Of a stretch of DNA of 63,726 nt, positions 48,187 to 58,196 are shown in pieces. A program made the position numbers and the translations under genes. The stretch covers positions 1 to 63,726 of the forward strand of contig NZ_JAPHNA010000011.1 of NCBI RefSeq assembly GCF_026241315.1. The letters are read 5' to 3'. How positions within the stretch are numbered: the first letter of the stretch is position 1; each line of letters opens with the position of its first letter. The notes under the pieces are model-generated. The model did not search any database, was not told the DNA's origin, and saw nothing but the letters and a program-made list of their open reading frames with translations. Source of the DNA: Campylobacter sp. MIT 21-1684. Its GTDB lineage: Bacteria; Campylobacterota; Campylobacteria; Campylobacterales; Campylobacteraceae.

Positions 48187-49623
48187 CTATGTATTTTTTT
48201 TGGAAAGTTGATTTTTTATTGAAATCTTAGACATATGAGGATTGAGCATAGAAGTGGGACTTAAAAGCTCATCAATTTGCTCTTTACTCAACAGTCCTCT
48301 TTCAAGAACTATATCAGAAACTTTTTTGCCTGAAGCCATCGATTCTTTAGCAATAGAAGCTGAATTCTCATAACCTATATAAGGATTAAGTGCTGTAACT
48401 ATACCTATTGAATTATAAACAAAATCAGAACACACTTTTTCATTTGCACTAATACCATCTATACACTTATCAGCTAATGTGTGCAGAGCTTTTTCAAGCA
48501 TAACAATAGAATTAAAAAGATTATACGCTATAACAGGCTCAAAAACATTGAGCTGAAGCTGCCCACCTTCACTTGCAAAGGTTATAGTAACATCAGCACC
48601 AATAACACAGTAACACACCTGATTGACAACTTCTGGAATTACAGGATTTACTTTTCCGGGCATTATAGAACTTCCCGGCTGCATCTTAGGAAGGTTAATT
48701 TCATTAAAACCACATTTTGGACCAGAGCTTAAGAGTCGTAAATCATTACAAACTTTAGAGAGTTTTGTTGCTACCCTTTTGAGTACTCCGCTAATTTGCA
48801 CATACGCTCCTGTATCTTGAGTAGCTTCTATTAAATCTTTAGCTACGCTAAAATTATGTCCAGTTACTTCTCGCAGTTTTCTCTCCACAGTTTTTGGATA
48901 ATCAGGATGAGAATTTATCCCTGTTCCTATGGCTGTTCCACCTAGATTAATCTCAAGAACAAGTTTTCTTGCTCCCAAAACCCTTTGTATATCTTCAGCT
49001 ATCATCACAGCAAAGGTTTGAAATTCGCGTCCTAAAGTCATAGGTACAGCATCTTGAAGTTGAGTTCTTCCCATTTTAATAATATCTTTAAATTCAAGCG
49101 CTTTTCTCTCATAAGCTTTTTGCAAATACTCCATAGCCTTTGCTAAATCGCTCAAATAATCATACAAAGCCATTCTCAGAGCTGTTGGGTAGGCATCATT
49201 TGTACTTTGAGAGAGATTAACATGATCATTTGGATGAAGGTATTGATACTCACCTTTCTTATATCCAAGAAGCTCTAATCCTATATTAGCAATAACTTCA
49301 TTAGCATTCATATTTGTACTTGTTCCAGCCCCACCTTGTATCATATCAACCACAAAGTGTTCATAGTACCCGCCTTGCAAAATCATATCACAAGCTTTTA
49401 TGATGACATCTTGCAAATTCTTATCAAGCAAACCAAGCTCATAATTTGCCATAGCTGCTGCTTTTTTTACTCTTGCAAAAGCACGAATAAAACGAGGAAA
49501 ATCTTTCAATCTTACGTGAGAAATATCAAAATTTTCAACCGCTCTAAAGGTTTGTATTCCATAATACACTTCATCAGAAATTTCAAGCTCACCTATAAAA
49601 TCGTGCTCTTTTCTTTTTCCCAT
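48187..49623 (-). CDS. aspA: Aspartate ammonia-lyase
   Basis: 478 residues, full length. EHDFIGELEISDEVYYGIQT, GAGTSTNMNANEVIAN, TNDAYPTALR and the signature GSSIMPGKVNPVIPE are present. It splits aspartate to fumarate and ammonia, central to amino-acid-based energy metabolism in Campylobacter. AAGGGG precedes the ATG. Confidence 0.97.
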   Translation of the reverse strand: MGKRKEHDFIGELEISDEVYYGIQTFRAVENFDISHVRLKDFPRFIRAFARVKKAAAMANYELGLLDKNLQDVIIKACDMILQGGYYEHFVVDMIQGGAGTSTNMNANEVIANIGLELLGYKKGEYQYLHPNDHVNLSQSTNDAYPTALRMALYDYLSDLAKAMEYLQKAYERKALEFKDIIKMGRTQLQDAVPMTLGREFQTFAVMIAEDIQRVLGARKLVLEINLGGTAIGTGINSHPDYPKTVERKLREVTGHNFSVAKDLIEATQDTGAYVQISGVLKRVATKLSKVCNDLRLLSSGPKCGFNEINLPKMQPGSSIMPGKVNPVIPEVVNQVCYCVIGADVTITFASEGGQLQLNVFEPVIAYNLFNSIVMLEKALHTLADKCIDGISANEKVCSDFVYNSIGIVTALNPYIGYENSASIAKESMASGKKVSDIVLERGLLSKEQIDELLSPTSMLNPHMSKISIKNQLSKKNT

Positions 49624-49725
49624 TTAATACCCCTTTTTTAAACTTTGCAAAAAAATCAAAGATATTCTTTTACAATTAATAAGAAGTTAATCAAAACTTT
49701 TGCTTTCTTTTAAGAACCTTTAGAG

Positions 49726-49731
49726 TACAAT
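49726..49731 (+). promoter_or_regulatory. Possible -10 box (TACAAT) for ung
   Basis: TACAAT 22 bp before the ung ATG, five of six bases matching, with T-rich DNA upstream. It lies in the aspA-ung divergent gap. Confidence 0.4.
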
Positions 49732-49753
49732 ACAAACGTACAAGGAAAACACT

Positions 49754-50458
49754 ATGAAAGAAATCACAATCAAAAAAGAAGATGTCAAAATGAATGAAGA
49801 TTGGAAAGAATTTTTAGAAGAAGAATTCAATAAAACTTATTTTCTAGATCTTAAAAAACACTATATAAAAGCCCGCGATCAAGGTGCTGTGATTTATCCA
49901 CCTTCAAAACTTATTTTTAATGCCTTCAATCTTACTCCTTTAGATACTCTCAAAGTTGTGCTTTTAGGACAAGACCCTTACCATCAACCAAATCAAGCTA
50001 TGGGATTAAGCTTTTCTGTTCCTAAAAATGTTACAATTCCACCAAGTCTTTTAAATATCTACAAAGAACTTCATAATGATTTAGGCATTACTCCTCATAA
50101 AAATGGAGATTTAACTCCCTGGGCAAAACAAGGAGTTTTACTTTTAAATGCTGTATTAAGTGTTGAAGCTAACAAAGCAGCAAGTCATAGTACTTGGGGT
50201 TGGCAAGAATTTACTAACTCCGTAATAGCAAAATTAAGCGCTGCCAAACAAGGTTTGATTTTTCTACTTTGGGGAAATTTCGCAAAAAGCAAAGCTGCTT
50301 TTATCGATACAAATAAACATTTTATCTTAGAAGCAGCCCATCCTAGCCCACTTGCCAAAACAGGTTTTTTAGGATGCTCTCACTTTTCAAAAACAAATGC
50401 CCTATTAAAAAAATTAGGCAAAGAACCTATAAATTGGGATCTTTCAAGTTTTGATTAA
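49754..50458 (+). CDS. ung: Uracil-DNA glycosylase
   Basis: 234 residues. VLLGQDPYHQPNQAMGLSFS holds the catalytic Asp, and AAHPSPLAKTGFLGC the His. It removes uracil from DNA in base-excision repair. The ATG at 49754 gives an N-terminus that agrees with my memory of the C. jejuni protein. It converges on the next gene with 3 bp between. Confidence 0.97.
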   Translation: MKEITIKKEDVKMNEDWKEFLEEEFNKTYFLDLKKHYIKARDQGAVIYPPSKLIFNAFNLTPLDTLKVVLLGQDPYHQPNQAMGLSFSVPKNVTIPPSLLNIYKELHNDLGITPHKNGDLTPWAKQGVLLLNAVLSVEANKAASHSTWGWQEFTNSVIAKLSAAKQGLIFLLWGNFAKSKAAFIDTNKHFILEAAHPSPLAKTGFLGCSHFSKTNALLKKLGKEPINWDLSSFD

Positions 50459-50461
50459 ATT

Positions 50462-50968
50462 CTACAAACTAAAAAGTTTAGTATAATCTATTCCTTCGCT
50501 ATACATATTCGCATTATTTGCACTTTCATTTTGAAGAAGTGCTTCTGCTATTTTAGATAAAATCGCAACTATCTCTTCTCTTTTATCTTCAATATAAGCT
50601 ACGACACCTTCAAAACCATTTTTTTCAAGTATAAAGAGAGGGTTTGCGATCTCAAATTCAAAAAGCTCTTTTCCTGCATAAACATTAAAAATATTTCCAA
50701 ACAAAGCAGTACCCATAAAAGAACAATTTTGTATAAGCTGTGAAACACTTGCATCGATACTTCTTTTTTGCATATCATCAAGCTTTGTGCCAAGAATCCG
50801 CTCACTAAGGCTCTGATGAATTTTTTTTAAAGTCAGTTCTAAAACTTGCAAAGCACCGACAAAATCATTAATATCATTAATCTGGGAGCACAGCTGAGTA
50901 GCTTTAAATTCACTCACACCTTGAATTTCTCCAAAATGTTTTTTCAATATGTCTAGTTCATTGTTCAT
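50462..50968 (-). CDS. Conserved Campylobacter protein (Cj1650-like), function unknown
   Basis: 168 residues from ATG 50968 with an AAAGGTG site; the longer open frame is upstream read-through. It is mostly helical (DILKKHFGEIQGVSEF, LELTLKKIHQSLSERIL) with no membrane segment. Cj1650 has, as I recall, been listed among flagellar-regulon genes; a minus-strand CGATTT about 40 bp before the start could be a sigma-28 -10 element, but no clear -35 is seen. It ends the long leftward operon. Confidence 0.65.
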   Translation of the reverse strand: MNNELDILKKHFGEIQGVSEFKATQLCSQINDINDFVGALQVLELTLKKIHQSLSERILGTKLDDMQKRSIDASVSQLIQNCSFMGTALFGNIFNVYAGKELFEFEIANPLFILEKNGFEGVVAYIEDKREEIVAILSKIAEALLQNESANNANMYSEGIDYTKLFSL

Positions 50969-51018
50969 TTTTTCACCTTTCTTAATGAAACTTTCAATTA
51001 AGAAAGCAAAAATCGTTC

Positions 51019-51627
51019 CTATTTTTCTTCCAACACACAAGCCACCCATAAAACTATTTCATCTGCCAATATATTTGAAGCTTTTTCAAAAGCTTCAAAC
51101 ACGCTTGTAGGATTTAAATGGGCAATATTTTCTTTCAAAAGAAAATTTTTATATGCCACAAAACCTTTCTTTTTGCCGTCAAGTAAATTAACACTCACAG
51201 AAATAAAAGCATAATTTTGTTTTCCGTTTATATACTGCTCAAAAGCATTTACCCTACTCTCTAAAAGAAAATCAGATTCAACCGAACTTTCTTGAGTTAC
51301 AACAGCTTTAAAAATCTTGCTCTGATCAAATTTTTGCAGCAATAAAAAACGATACAGATTGCTTGGAGTATCAGCCCAAAAATGAGATGCATAAGCATTC
51401 ATTCGCTGCTTCTCTGTATAAATAATATTTTTGGTATTCAAATACAAAGGCGGATTCAAAGTTGCAATCTTAAGAATTTTATGTGTAGGCTTAAAATCTC
51501 TCTGAAAGTTTTTATAATTACTTTGCAACAAAAAAAATTGTGTTGTATCAATAGCTTGATTTTGAAAAGAACACGCGCTGAAAAATAAAACCGCAACCGC
51601 GAAACTACTTTTTAAGACCACTTTCAT
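51019..51627 (-). CDS. ABC transport auxiliary lipoprotein of the Mce system (Cj1649-like)
   Basis: 202 residues from ATG 51627. Lipobox VLFFSACSF near residue 18. TTQFFLLQS, LNPPLYLNTKNIIYTEK and NAYASHFWADTPSNL match the PqiC/auxiliary lipoprotein fold. It probably sits on the outer membrane as partner of the MCE protein upstream. One base separates it from that gene. Confidence 0.8.
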   Translation of the reverse strand: MKVVLKSSFAVAVLFFSACSFQNQAIDTTQFFLLQSNYKNFQRDFKPTHKILKIATLNPPLYLNTKNIIYTEKQRMNAYASHFWADTPSNLYRFLLLQKFDQSKIFKAVVTQESSVESDFLLESRVNAFEQYINGKQNYAFISVSVNLLDGKKKGFVAYKNFLLKENIAHLNPTSVFEAFEKASNILADEIVLWVACVLEEK

Positions 51628-51628
51628 A

Positions 51629-52519
51629 TTATTCTCCAGGAGCATTTTTTGCTTTATTTGCTTTAAAAAAAATATCAGAAGGACTTCTTTGCAAACTCAC
51701 AAGTACTCTATTGCCCTCTAAAAGCAAAATTTGTAAGAGTTGCAAATTTTGACTTAAAGAAGAACGAAGCTCATCATAAGCTTCAAATTTTGAGTTGGCT
51801 TTTTTAAAAAAAGAAGAAAAATTCGAGGTTGCTGTATCCAAATTTCTAAGCATAAAATTCACATTTTTTGTTGTATTTATAAATTCATCTGTTGCCATTG
51901 CAAGTTTTAGGGTTAAGGTATTTATATTTTCATTTAAAATTTTAGAATGGGCTTTAAAATCAGTGCTTATTTGAGCCAAATTATGCAAAAGCACTTCAAA
52001 ATTTTTTAAATTTTTTTCACTTAAAAGCTCTTTTGTTTTATCATCGGCAGTTTTAACAAGAGAAAAAATATGCTCACTTTGTTTATTAATAGCCGTTAAA
52101 AAACTCTCTTTAAATTGTATAACAGGGATTGAATCCTTTGAAAGCTCACTAAGTTTTCTTGCTTCTTTAGATCCACCTTGAAGCTGGATAAATTTCAATC
52201 CTGTAATACCCTGAAGCTCCAAAGTTGCCACCGTGTCTTCTTTGATAGGCGTGTCTTTTTCTACTTTAATAAGTATATCAACTTCCAAATCATCACTTAA
52301 AGCTATATTTATCTTTTCAACACTTCCAACCTCAACCCCTAAAAGTCTCACTGGAGCTTTTAAACTTAATCCCGAAACAGAATCTTTTGTGCGAATTTTA
52401 TAGTATTCAAAATCTGCTCTTTGCGAGTATCCACCAAACCAAAAAATAAAAACTACACTAGCAAAAAAGACTCCAAAAACAAATATTCCTACAAAAAAAT
52501 AATTTGCCTTGTTTTCCAT
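51629..52519 (-). CDS. MCE-domain substrate-binding protein (MlaD-like)
   Basis: 296 residues. An N-terminal membrane anchor (YFFVGIFVFGVFFASVVFIFW), the MCE domain (YYKIRTKDSVSGLSLKAPV, VRLLGVEVGSVEKI) and a long coiled coil. It binds lipid in the periplasm and works with the ABC pair just upstream. It is 3 bp after the ATPase gene. Confidence 0.9.
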   Translation of the reverse strand: MENKANYFFVGIFVFGVFFASVVFIFWFGGYSQRADFEYYKIRTKDSVSGLSLKAPVRLLGVEVGSVEKINIALSDDLEVDILIKVEKDTPIKEDTVATLELQGITGLKFIQLQGGSKEARKLSELSKDSIPVIQFKESFLTAINKQSEHIFSLVKTADDKTKELLSEKNLKNFEVLLHNLAQISTDFKAHSKILNENINTLTLKLAMATDEFINTTKNVNFMLRNLDTATSNFSSFFKKANSKFEAYDELRSSLSQNLQLLQILLLEGNRVLVSLQRSPSDIFFKANKAKNAPGE

Positions 52520-52522
52520 AAA

Positions 52523-53245
52523 TCACTCCATAAACCTTTTAAAAAGTCTTTCATTTTGTATTTTTAATTCCTCATATGTACCGCAAAATGCCACTTTTTT
52601 ATCATCTATAATTAAAAATCTCTCAAGTACAGTCTTCATACTTTCTTTGTCGTGTGTAACTAAAACAACATTCAAATTGAAACTATGTTTTAAAGAAAGT
52701 ATCAACTCATCAAATTCTCGAGAACTGTAAGGATCAAGCCCCGAACTTGGTTCATCTAAAAACAGCAATCTACTATCAAGAGCTAAAGCACGTGCCATAG
52801 CTACCCTTTTTTGCATACCTCCGCTTAATTGACTTGGACTGTACTCTAAAACTTTTTCATCAAGTCCTACCATTCTAAGCTTTATTCTCACTATTTCAGC
52901 AATAGCTTCATCGCTAAGTTTTGTATACTCTTTTAAAGGAAAGGCTATGTTTTCATAAACAGAAAGAAAGCTAAATAAAGCGGCAAATTGAAAAACAACA
53001 CCCCATTGCCTACATAAAATCATAGCATCCTTTTGATTGATATTTCTTAATTTAAAACCTAAAATTTCATATTCTCCTTTATCAAAATGTTCTAAAAGCA
53101 ACATTTGTTTTAAAAGTACAGACTTCCCACTTCCACTTGCTCCTAAAATTCCAAAGATTTCATTCTCTTTTACAATAAAACTTATATTATCGTGAATGAC
53201 TTTATCGCCAAAACGAGTTGTAATATTTTCTGCTTTGATAACCAT
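52523..53245 (-). CDS. iamA: ABC transporter ATPase of the Mce system (MlaF / IamA-like)
   Basis: 240 residues. Walker A GASGSGKSVLLKQ, signature LSGGMQKRVAMARAL, Walker B LLFLDEPSSGLDP, His switch VTHDKES. It energises lipid movement across the envelope. In C. jejuni the iamA name comes from an invasion-associated marker. 1 bp after the permease gene. Confidence 0.92.
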   Translation of the reverse strand: MVIKAENITTRFGDKVIHDNISFIVKENEIFGILGASGSGKSVLLKQMLLLEHFDKGEYEILGFKLRNINQKDAMILCRQWGVVFQFAALFSFLSVYENIAFPLKEYTKLSDEAIAEIVRIKLRMVGLDEKVLEYSPSQLSGGMQKRVAMARALALDSRLLFLDEPSSGLDPYSSREFDELILSLKHSFNLNVVLVTHDKESMKTVLERFLIIDDKKVAFCGTYEELKIQNERLFKRFME

Positions 53246-53246
53246 C

Positions 53247-54362
53247 TTACAAACCTGCTTGAGTAAGCATTACAGAAAAAAGTGCATCAAAAGCTATAAC
53301 CCAAAATATAGCATTCACAACGCTTTTTGTTGTAAATGTACCTACACTTTGAGTTGTATTTTTCACTTCAAAACCTCTAAAACACGCTATCAAACCTATC
53401 AATAAACCAAAAATTGGAGCCTTTGCTAATCCTATAAAAATATGTGTTATATCTACAGCTTCTTTAAATCGTCGTAAAAATTCCTCAAAACTAATATCAA
53501 GACTTATCTTTGCAACAATCATTCCTCCTACGATACTAAGAGCATCACTTACAACAACAATCAAAGGCATAGATACAACTAAAGCCATTACACGTGGGAG
53601 AATAATAAAATCAAAAGAAGAAAAACCCATAGTATTCATAGCAGCTATTTCATCAGTAATTTTCATTACACCAATTTGTGCGGTATAAGCACTTGCACTT
53701 CTTCCAGCTATTATAATAGCACTTATCAAAGGTGCTAACTCTCTCGTGGCAGAAATTCCCATCAAATCAACAATAAAAATATTTGCTCCAAATTGTGAAA
53801 GCTGATACGCTGCCTGATAAGCCAAAACAATCCCTACTAAAAGCGCTGTCAAACCCACAATAAGAAGAGCTTTAAAAGCAGAATTTTCGATATGATATAC
53901 AAAAGAAATAAAACGAAAACGACGAGGATTTTTTATACAAGCTAAAAAAGTCAAAAAAAAGGCACCAACAAAAGAAATAAATTGTTTTAAAATATCAATA
54001 TAAGTTCTAAAGGTCAATTCATTTATCGATTCCTTGAAATTCTTTTTTTGCTTAAAAGCTGTGTCAATTCTTTTATAATTTTTTTCACAGAGCTCAAAAA
54101 GCGCTTGGAAACGAGAATGCAAAAACAATCTTTGAATAGAAATATTACGGAGTTTTAAATCATACTCCAAAGCAAGGAAAAATCTTACTCCGGCTGTGTC
54201 AATATCCTGTAAGTGTCTAAAATCTAAAAAAAGCTTTTTACTTGAAAGTTGAGAAATGATTTCTTTTGCACTTTTTTGTCCTACACTAGTTTTATCCCAA
54301 ACTCCAAAAATTTCAAGTCTGTCTTCATCAACTTGAGTATGCAATTTGAATTGAGCATTCAT
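53247..54362 (-). CDS. iamB: MlaE-type permease with N-terminal STAS domain (IamB-like)
   Basis: 371 residues. Residues 1-105 form a STAS-like domain (FGVWDKTSVGQKS, LFLDFRHLQDIDTAGVRFF). The rest is the MlaE permease with GLTALLVGIVLAYQAAYQ, TRELAPLISAIIIAGRSASA and GTFTTKSVVNAIFWV. The fused STAS takes the place of a separate MlaB. It starts 4 bp after tkt. Confidence 0.92.
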   Translation of the reverse strand: MNAQFKLHTQVDEDRLEIFGVWDKTSVGQKSAKEIISQLSSKKLFLDFRHLQDIDTAGVRFFLALEYDLKLRNISIQRLFLHSRFQALFELCEKNYKRIDTAFKQKKNFKESINELTFRTYIDILKQFISFVGAFFLTFLACIKNPRRFRFISFVYHIENSAFKALLIVGLTALLVGIVLAYQAAYQLSQFGANIFIVDLMGISATRELAPLISAIIIAGRSASAYTAQIGVMKITDEIAAMNTMGFSSFDFIILPRVMALVVSMPLIVVVSDALSIVGGMIVAKISLDISFEEFLRRFKEAVDITHIFIGLAKAPIFGLLIGLIACFRGFEVKNTTQSVGTFTTKSVVNAIFWVIAFDALFSVMLTQAGL

Positions 54363-54366
54363 ACTT

Positions 54367-56259
54367 CTAGCTTTTTAATACAAAATCAAGTAATTTGACT
54401 ACACTAAAACCAAAGTATTCAAATACATCCTTATCTTTTCCACTCTCTCCAAAATTTTCTATCCCGTACAGTTCATCACAAAATTTATAAAGTTCATTTG
54501 AACGTGCAGCTTCTACGCCTATAACCTTACCTTGAAGTATTCTGTTTTTATATTCCTTACTTTGTTGTTCAAAAAGCTCAAAACAAGGCATAGAAATAAC
54601 ATTACAAGCTATATCTTGTTTTTCAAGTTCTTGTGCTACTTGCAAACAAAGACTTACCTCACTTCCACTTGCAAGCAAACTGTATTTTGGATTTTCACTT
54701 TCTTTCAGCAAATAGGCTCCGTTACAAACATCGCCAAAAATACTTGAATTTAAAGCCCGGAGTTTTTGACGTGATAACACAAAAGCACTTGGCCCTTGAT
54801 TCTGTAAAGCGATTTGCCACGCTTTAACATTTTCTACCCCATCAGCAGGTCTAAAAGTTAAGAAATTTGGCATAGCTCTAAAAGTGCTTAATTGTTCTAT
54901 GGGCTGGTGTGTTGGACCATCTTCACCAACACCTATACTGTCGTGAGTAAAAATAAAAAAATGTTTCAATTTCATCAAAGCAGCCATTCTCGCTGCTGGT
55001 TTTAAGTATTCACTAAAAACAAAAAAAGTGGCTGAAAAAGGAAGGAATAAGCCGTATCTCGCAAAAGCATTATTTATCGCTGCCATAGCGTGTTCTCTTA
55101 CACCAAAATGGATATTTTTTCCTTTACTAAAATCCCCGAAACTATTCAGTTCTGTTTTATTTGAAGGGGCTAAATCTGCACTCCCTCCTAAAAAACCTTC
55201 TAATTTATCGGCTAAAACATTGATGATTTCTCCATTGCTTTCTCTTGTAGCCAAATCTTTACCTGTAAAATCAGGAAAAGAAAGCTGTGTAAAATCAGGT
55301 TCTATAAGTCTTTTTAAAAGCTCTTTTTTACCTGATTTTTCAAGCAAATCTTTCCATTTCGCTTCTTCCAAATCCCCAAGTTCAACTGCACTTTCAAAAC
55401 GAATTTTTACTTCATTTGGAACAATAAAATTCTCATTAGCATTAAAACCTGCTTTTTCTTTCGCCCTTTTGATTAAATCCTCGCCTAAAGGTGCTCCGTG
55501 GCTCTTATGACTTCCCTCAAGCTCTAAAGCTCCTTTTGCAATTAATGTTTTTGCGATAATAAGACTTGGTTTTGTCGTTTCTTTTGTTTGCGAAAAAGCC
55601 TTGTCAATAGCCTTATAATTATGTCCATCTATCTCTTGTACTTCAAAACCTTGCGCTTGGAAACGAGCCTTTACATTTTCATTAAAAGCGAGACTGATAT
55701 CGCCTTCTATTGAAATATCATTACTATCATAAATAAGAACAAGCGAATCGAGTTTATGGAGTCCAGCTAAAGAACACGCCTCATAAGAAATGCCCTCTTG
55801 CAAATCTCCATCTCCACAAAAACAATAAACTTTATGATTAATAAGTTCATCTCCTAAGAAAGCTTGAGCTTTTTTTGCTGCCATTGCAAAACCTACAGCA
55901 TTTGCAACTCCTTGCCCTAAAGGTCCTGTTGCAATCTCTACACCACAGGTAGTAATTTCAGGATGTCCGGGCGTTTTAGAATGAAGCTGTCTAAATTTCT
56001 TCAAATCCTCTAAACTTATATCATAAGCACTCAGATATAAAAAACTATACAACAAAGCACTTGCGTGTCCTCCTGAAAAAATAAGCCTGTCGCGATTAAG
56101 CCAAGTAGGATTTTTAGGATTATGTCTTAGATGGAGGCTTAAAATTGTTAGAATATCAGCTAAACCTAAAGAAGCACCGGGATGTCCTGATTTTGCTTTT
56201 TCTATCATATCAGCACTTAAAAATCGTAAAGTATTTGCCTGTTGTTCTAATATCTCCAT
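54367..56259 (-). CDS. tkt: Transketolase
   Basis: 630 residues. SGHPGASLGLADI, the thiamine motif GDGDLQEGISYEACSLA and GEDGPTHQPIEQLSTFR. It works in the non-oxidative pentose phosphate pathway and supplies sedoheptulose 7-phosphate precursors, the entry point of the heptose route encoded in the left part of the window. 9 bp after ispA. Confidence 0.97.
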   Translation of the reverse strand: MEILEQQANTLRFLSADMIEKAKSGHPGASLGLADILTILSLHLRHNPKNPTWLNRDRLIFSGGHASALLYSFLYLSAYDISLEDLKKFRQLHSKTPGHPEITTCGVEIATGPLGQGVANAVGFAMAAKKAQAFLGDELINHKVYCFCGDGDLQEGISYEACSLAGLHKLDSLVLIYDSNDISIEGDISLAFNENVKARFQAQGFEVQEIDGHNYKAIDKAFSQTKETTKPSLIIAKTLIAKGALELEGSHKSHGAPLGEDLIKRAKEKAGFNANENFIVPNEVKIRFESAVELGDLEEAKWKDLLEKSGKKELLKRLIEPDFTQLSFPDFTGKDLATRESNGEIINVLADKLEGFLGGSADLAPSNKTELNSFGDFSKGKNIHFGVREHAMAAINNAFARYGLFLPFSATFFVFSEYLKPAARMAALMKLKHFFIFTHDSIGVGEDGPTHQPIEQLSTFRAMPNFLTFRPADGVENVKAWQIALQNQGPSAFVLSRQKLRALNSSIFGDVCNGAYLLKESENPKYSLLASGSEVSLCLQVAQELEKQDIACNVISMPCFELFEQQSKEYKNRILQGKVIGVEAARSNELYKFCDELYGIENFGESGKDKDVFEYFGFSVVKLLDFVLKS

Positions 56260-56268
56260 TATATTCCT

Positions 56269-57108
56269 TTATAGATACTGTTGCAATAAATCCCCGATCA
56301 TCTTTGCAAGTTTTTCATCAAATTGATATAAATTTTCTTTACATTCATTAAATAAATTGTATTTATATTCGTATGCTTGCTCTAATCCTAATAAATTCAC
56401 AAAAGAATTCTTATCAACATCGTGTTGTGTCGGTTTGCCACTTTGGGCTTGGATATTGGTAGCATCATTTATATCATCATTAATTTGAAATAAAAGCCCA
56501 ATTTTTAAACCAAAATTATACAAAGCCTGACTTTGCTTTTCTTCAACCTCACAAAGCTCACATCCCATTTTTAAACTTGCAGCGATAAGTTTTGCTGTTT
56601 TATGAGTATGCAAAAATTGAATCTGGTCTATGTCAAGTTTCTTTTTTTCAAAATGACAATCAAGAGCTTGTCCTATGACCATACCATTAAGTCCTGCATT
56701 ATAAGCTAAAGTTCGCACTAAATTTACAATAATTTGCGGTTTTAAATTTAAATTCGAAAGCAAAAAAAATGCTTGTGTATTAAGAGCATCTCCAACCAAA
56801 ATAGCAGTAGCTTCATCATAATTTTTATGTAAAGTTGGAATACCTCGTCTTAAATCAGCATTGTCCATAGCTGGTAAATCATCGTGAATAAGTGAATACG
56901 TATGAATAAATTCTACAGCCAAAGCAACGTCTAAAGCTTGGTCTAAAAGTTCAGAGGCTTTACACTCAACCACACAAAGTAAAAGTTGTGCTCTAAAATG
57001 CTTTCCTCCTGCTAAAAACATTGCAGCAAGGGCTTGATTGAAGAAAGGATGAAAACTTTTCACTTTTGGTAAGTTTTGCTCTAAATGCTTAGCAAAACGT
57101 TCTTTCAC
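56269..57108 (-). CDS. ispA: Farnesyl/geranyl diphosphate synthase
   Basis: 279 residues. First Asp-rich motif HDDLPAMDNADLRRG, HKTAKLIAASLKMG, second motif FQINDDINDA. It makes farnesyl diphosphate for undecaprenyl phosphate and quinones. It overlaps the PDZ gene by 4 bp. Confidence 0.95.
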   Translation of the reverse strand: MKERFAKHLEQNLPKVKSFHPFFNQALAAMFLAGGKHFRAQLLLCVVECKASELLDQALDVALAVEFIHTYSLIHDDLPAMDNADLRRGIPTLHKNYDEATAILVGDALNTQAFFLLSNLNLKPQIIVNLVRTLAYNAGLNGMVIGQALDCHFEKKKLDIDQIQFLHTHKTAKLIAASLKMGCELCEVEEKQSQALYNFGLKIGLLFQINDDINDATNIQAQSGKPTQHDVDKNSFVNLLGLEQAYEYKYNLFNECKENLYQFDEKLAKMIGDLLQQYL

Positions 57109-58196
57109 TTTGTAAGCCTTATGAAAAATTGAAATTTCCCGTCGCTAGTATTATTCGTACTGCCTAAATCATTGTTAAAATTAAAGAGAGGTAGCTTATC
57201 GCTTTTCCTCTCGATTAAAACATTAAAATCATTGCCTTTAGCAAAAATATCCTGTAAAATTTTAAAATCTGCAGGTATTTGTTCATTGACTCGCAAAATT
57301 TTATCACCGACCATAAAACCTGCTGCACTGGCTTTAGAATTAGGATTTATTTTTGTTATAAATAAGGCAGAATTAATTGTAAAGCCTAAAGAATTACTAA
57401 AACTCGTCGGAGGTGGTTTTGGCTTGTTATCGGGAAGTTTAAAATGTGTTAAATCTTTCTCAAAAACTTGGGCAGAAATGTTTAAATCATTATTATCTCT
57501 TAACACATTAAAATACAAAGTACTGCCACGGTCTGCAAAAAGGATCTTTTCATTCAGTTTTCTAAGGTCTTTCACAGCTTGCCCATCAAGTCCGGTTATT
57601 TCATCATTAATTAAAAATTGACCATTTTTTCGCACTTTACTTACATAAATTTTATTTTCACGCACAGCAAAATCAACACCAACATCACCCCAATAAACAT
57701 CATTATATTTCATAAAATGTTTTAAATAACGATTCCCTATAAAAGCTCCATTTTCAAGACTAATACCAAGCATATTGCAACAAGGTTCTCCCAACAGTCC
57801 GATCTTTGTCACAAAATCAAGCCGGTCCTTCTCATCAATATTTTGCGCTAAATATTTAATATGCCCTATATATGGCTTTACAGGATCCCAAATTCCTACC
57901 CAATCATTTCGGGTAAGTTTTTCTTCATCAGCCATAGGAGTAGGAATAAGTGAAAAATCTGTTCTTACAAGATAGAGATTCAAATAAGGATCATATTTAA
58001 CATATTTGTTCAACTTTGCATTATTTGACTTAATCACAGCAAGCAAATTTTCACTCAAAGCAAAACCTTGCATACCCTCATAAGTTAAAATACTTGCCTT
58101 ATTTCTTTCATACCCTGCCGCAAAATCTTCAAACTGCGGTCTTTCAATACTCCAAACTACAACACAAAAAGCACACAAAAGAAAAACTTTTTTCAT
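57105..58196 (-). CDS. Exported PDZ-domain protein (Cj1643-like)
   Basis: 363 residues. A signal peptide VFLLCAFCVVVWSIE, a middle region with EITGLDGQAVKDLRKLNEKI that looks like one PDZ-type repeat, and a second PDZ near the C-terminus (LGFTINSALFITKINPNSKA, GDKILRVNEQIP). No protease catalytic motif seen. It is periplasmic, role unknown. It overlaps both neighbours by 4 bp. Confidence 0.82.
   Translation of the reverse strand: MKKVFLLCAFCVVVWSIERPQFEDFAAGYERNKASILTYEGMQGFALSENLLAVIKSNNAKLNKYVKYDPYLNLYLVRTDFSLIPTPMADEEKLTRNDWVGIWDPVKPYIGHIKYLAQNIDEKDRLDFVTKIGLLGEPCCNMLGISLENGAFIGNRYLKHFMKYNDVYWGDVGVDFAVRENKIYVSKVRKNGQFLINDEITGLDGQAVKDLRKLNEKILFADRGSTLYFNVLRDNNDLNISAQVFEKDLTHFKLPDNKPKPPPTSFSNSLGFTINSALFITKINPNSKASAAGFMVGDKILRVNEQIPADFKILQDIFAKGNDFNVLIERKSDKLPLFNFNNDLGSTNNTSDGKFQFFIRLTK

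Noticed and set aside
55028-55510. 160-residue rightward ORF
   Set aside because: Antisense to tkt; no motif.
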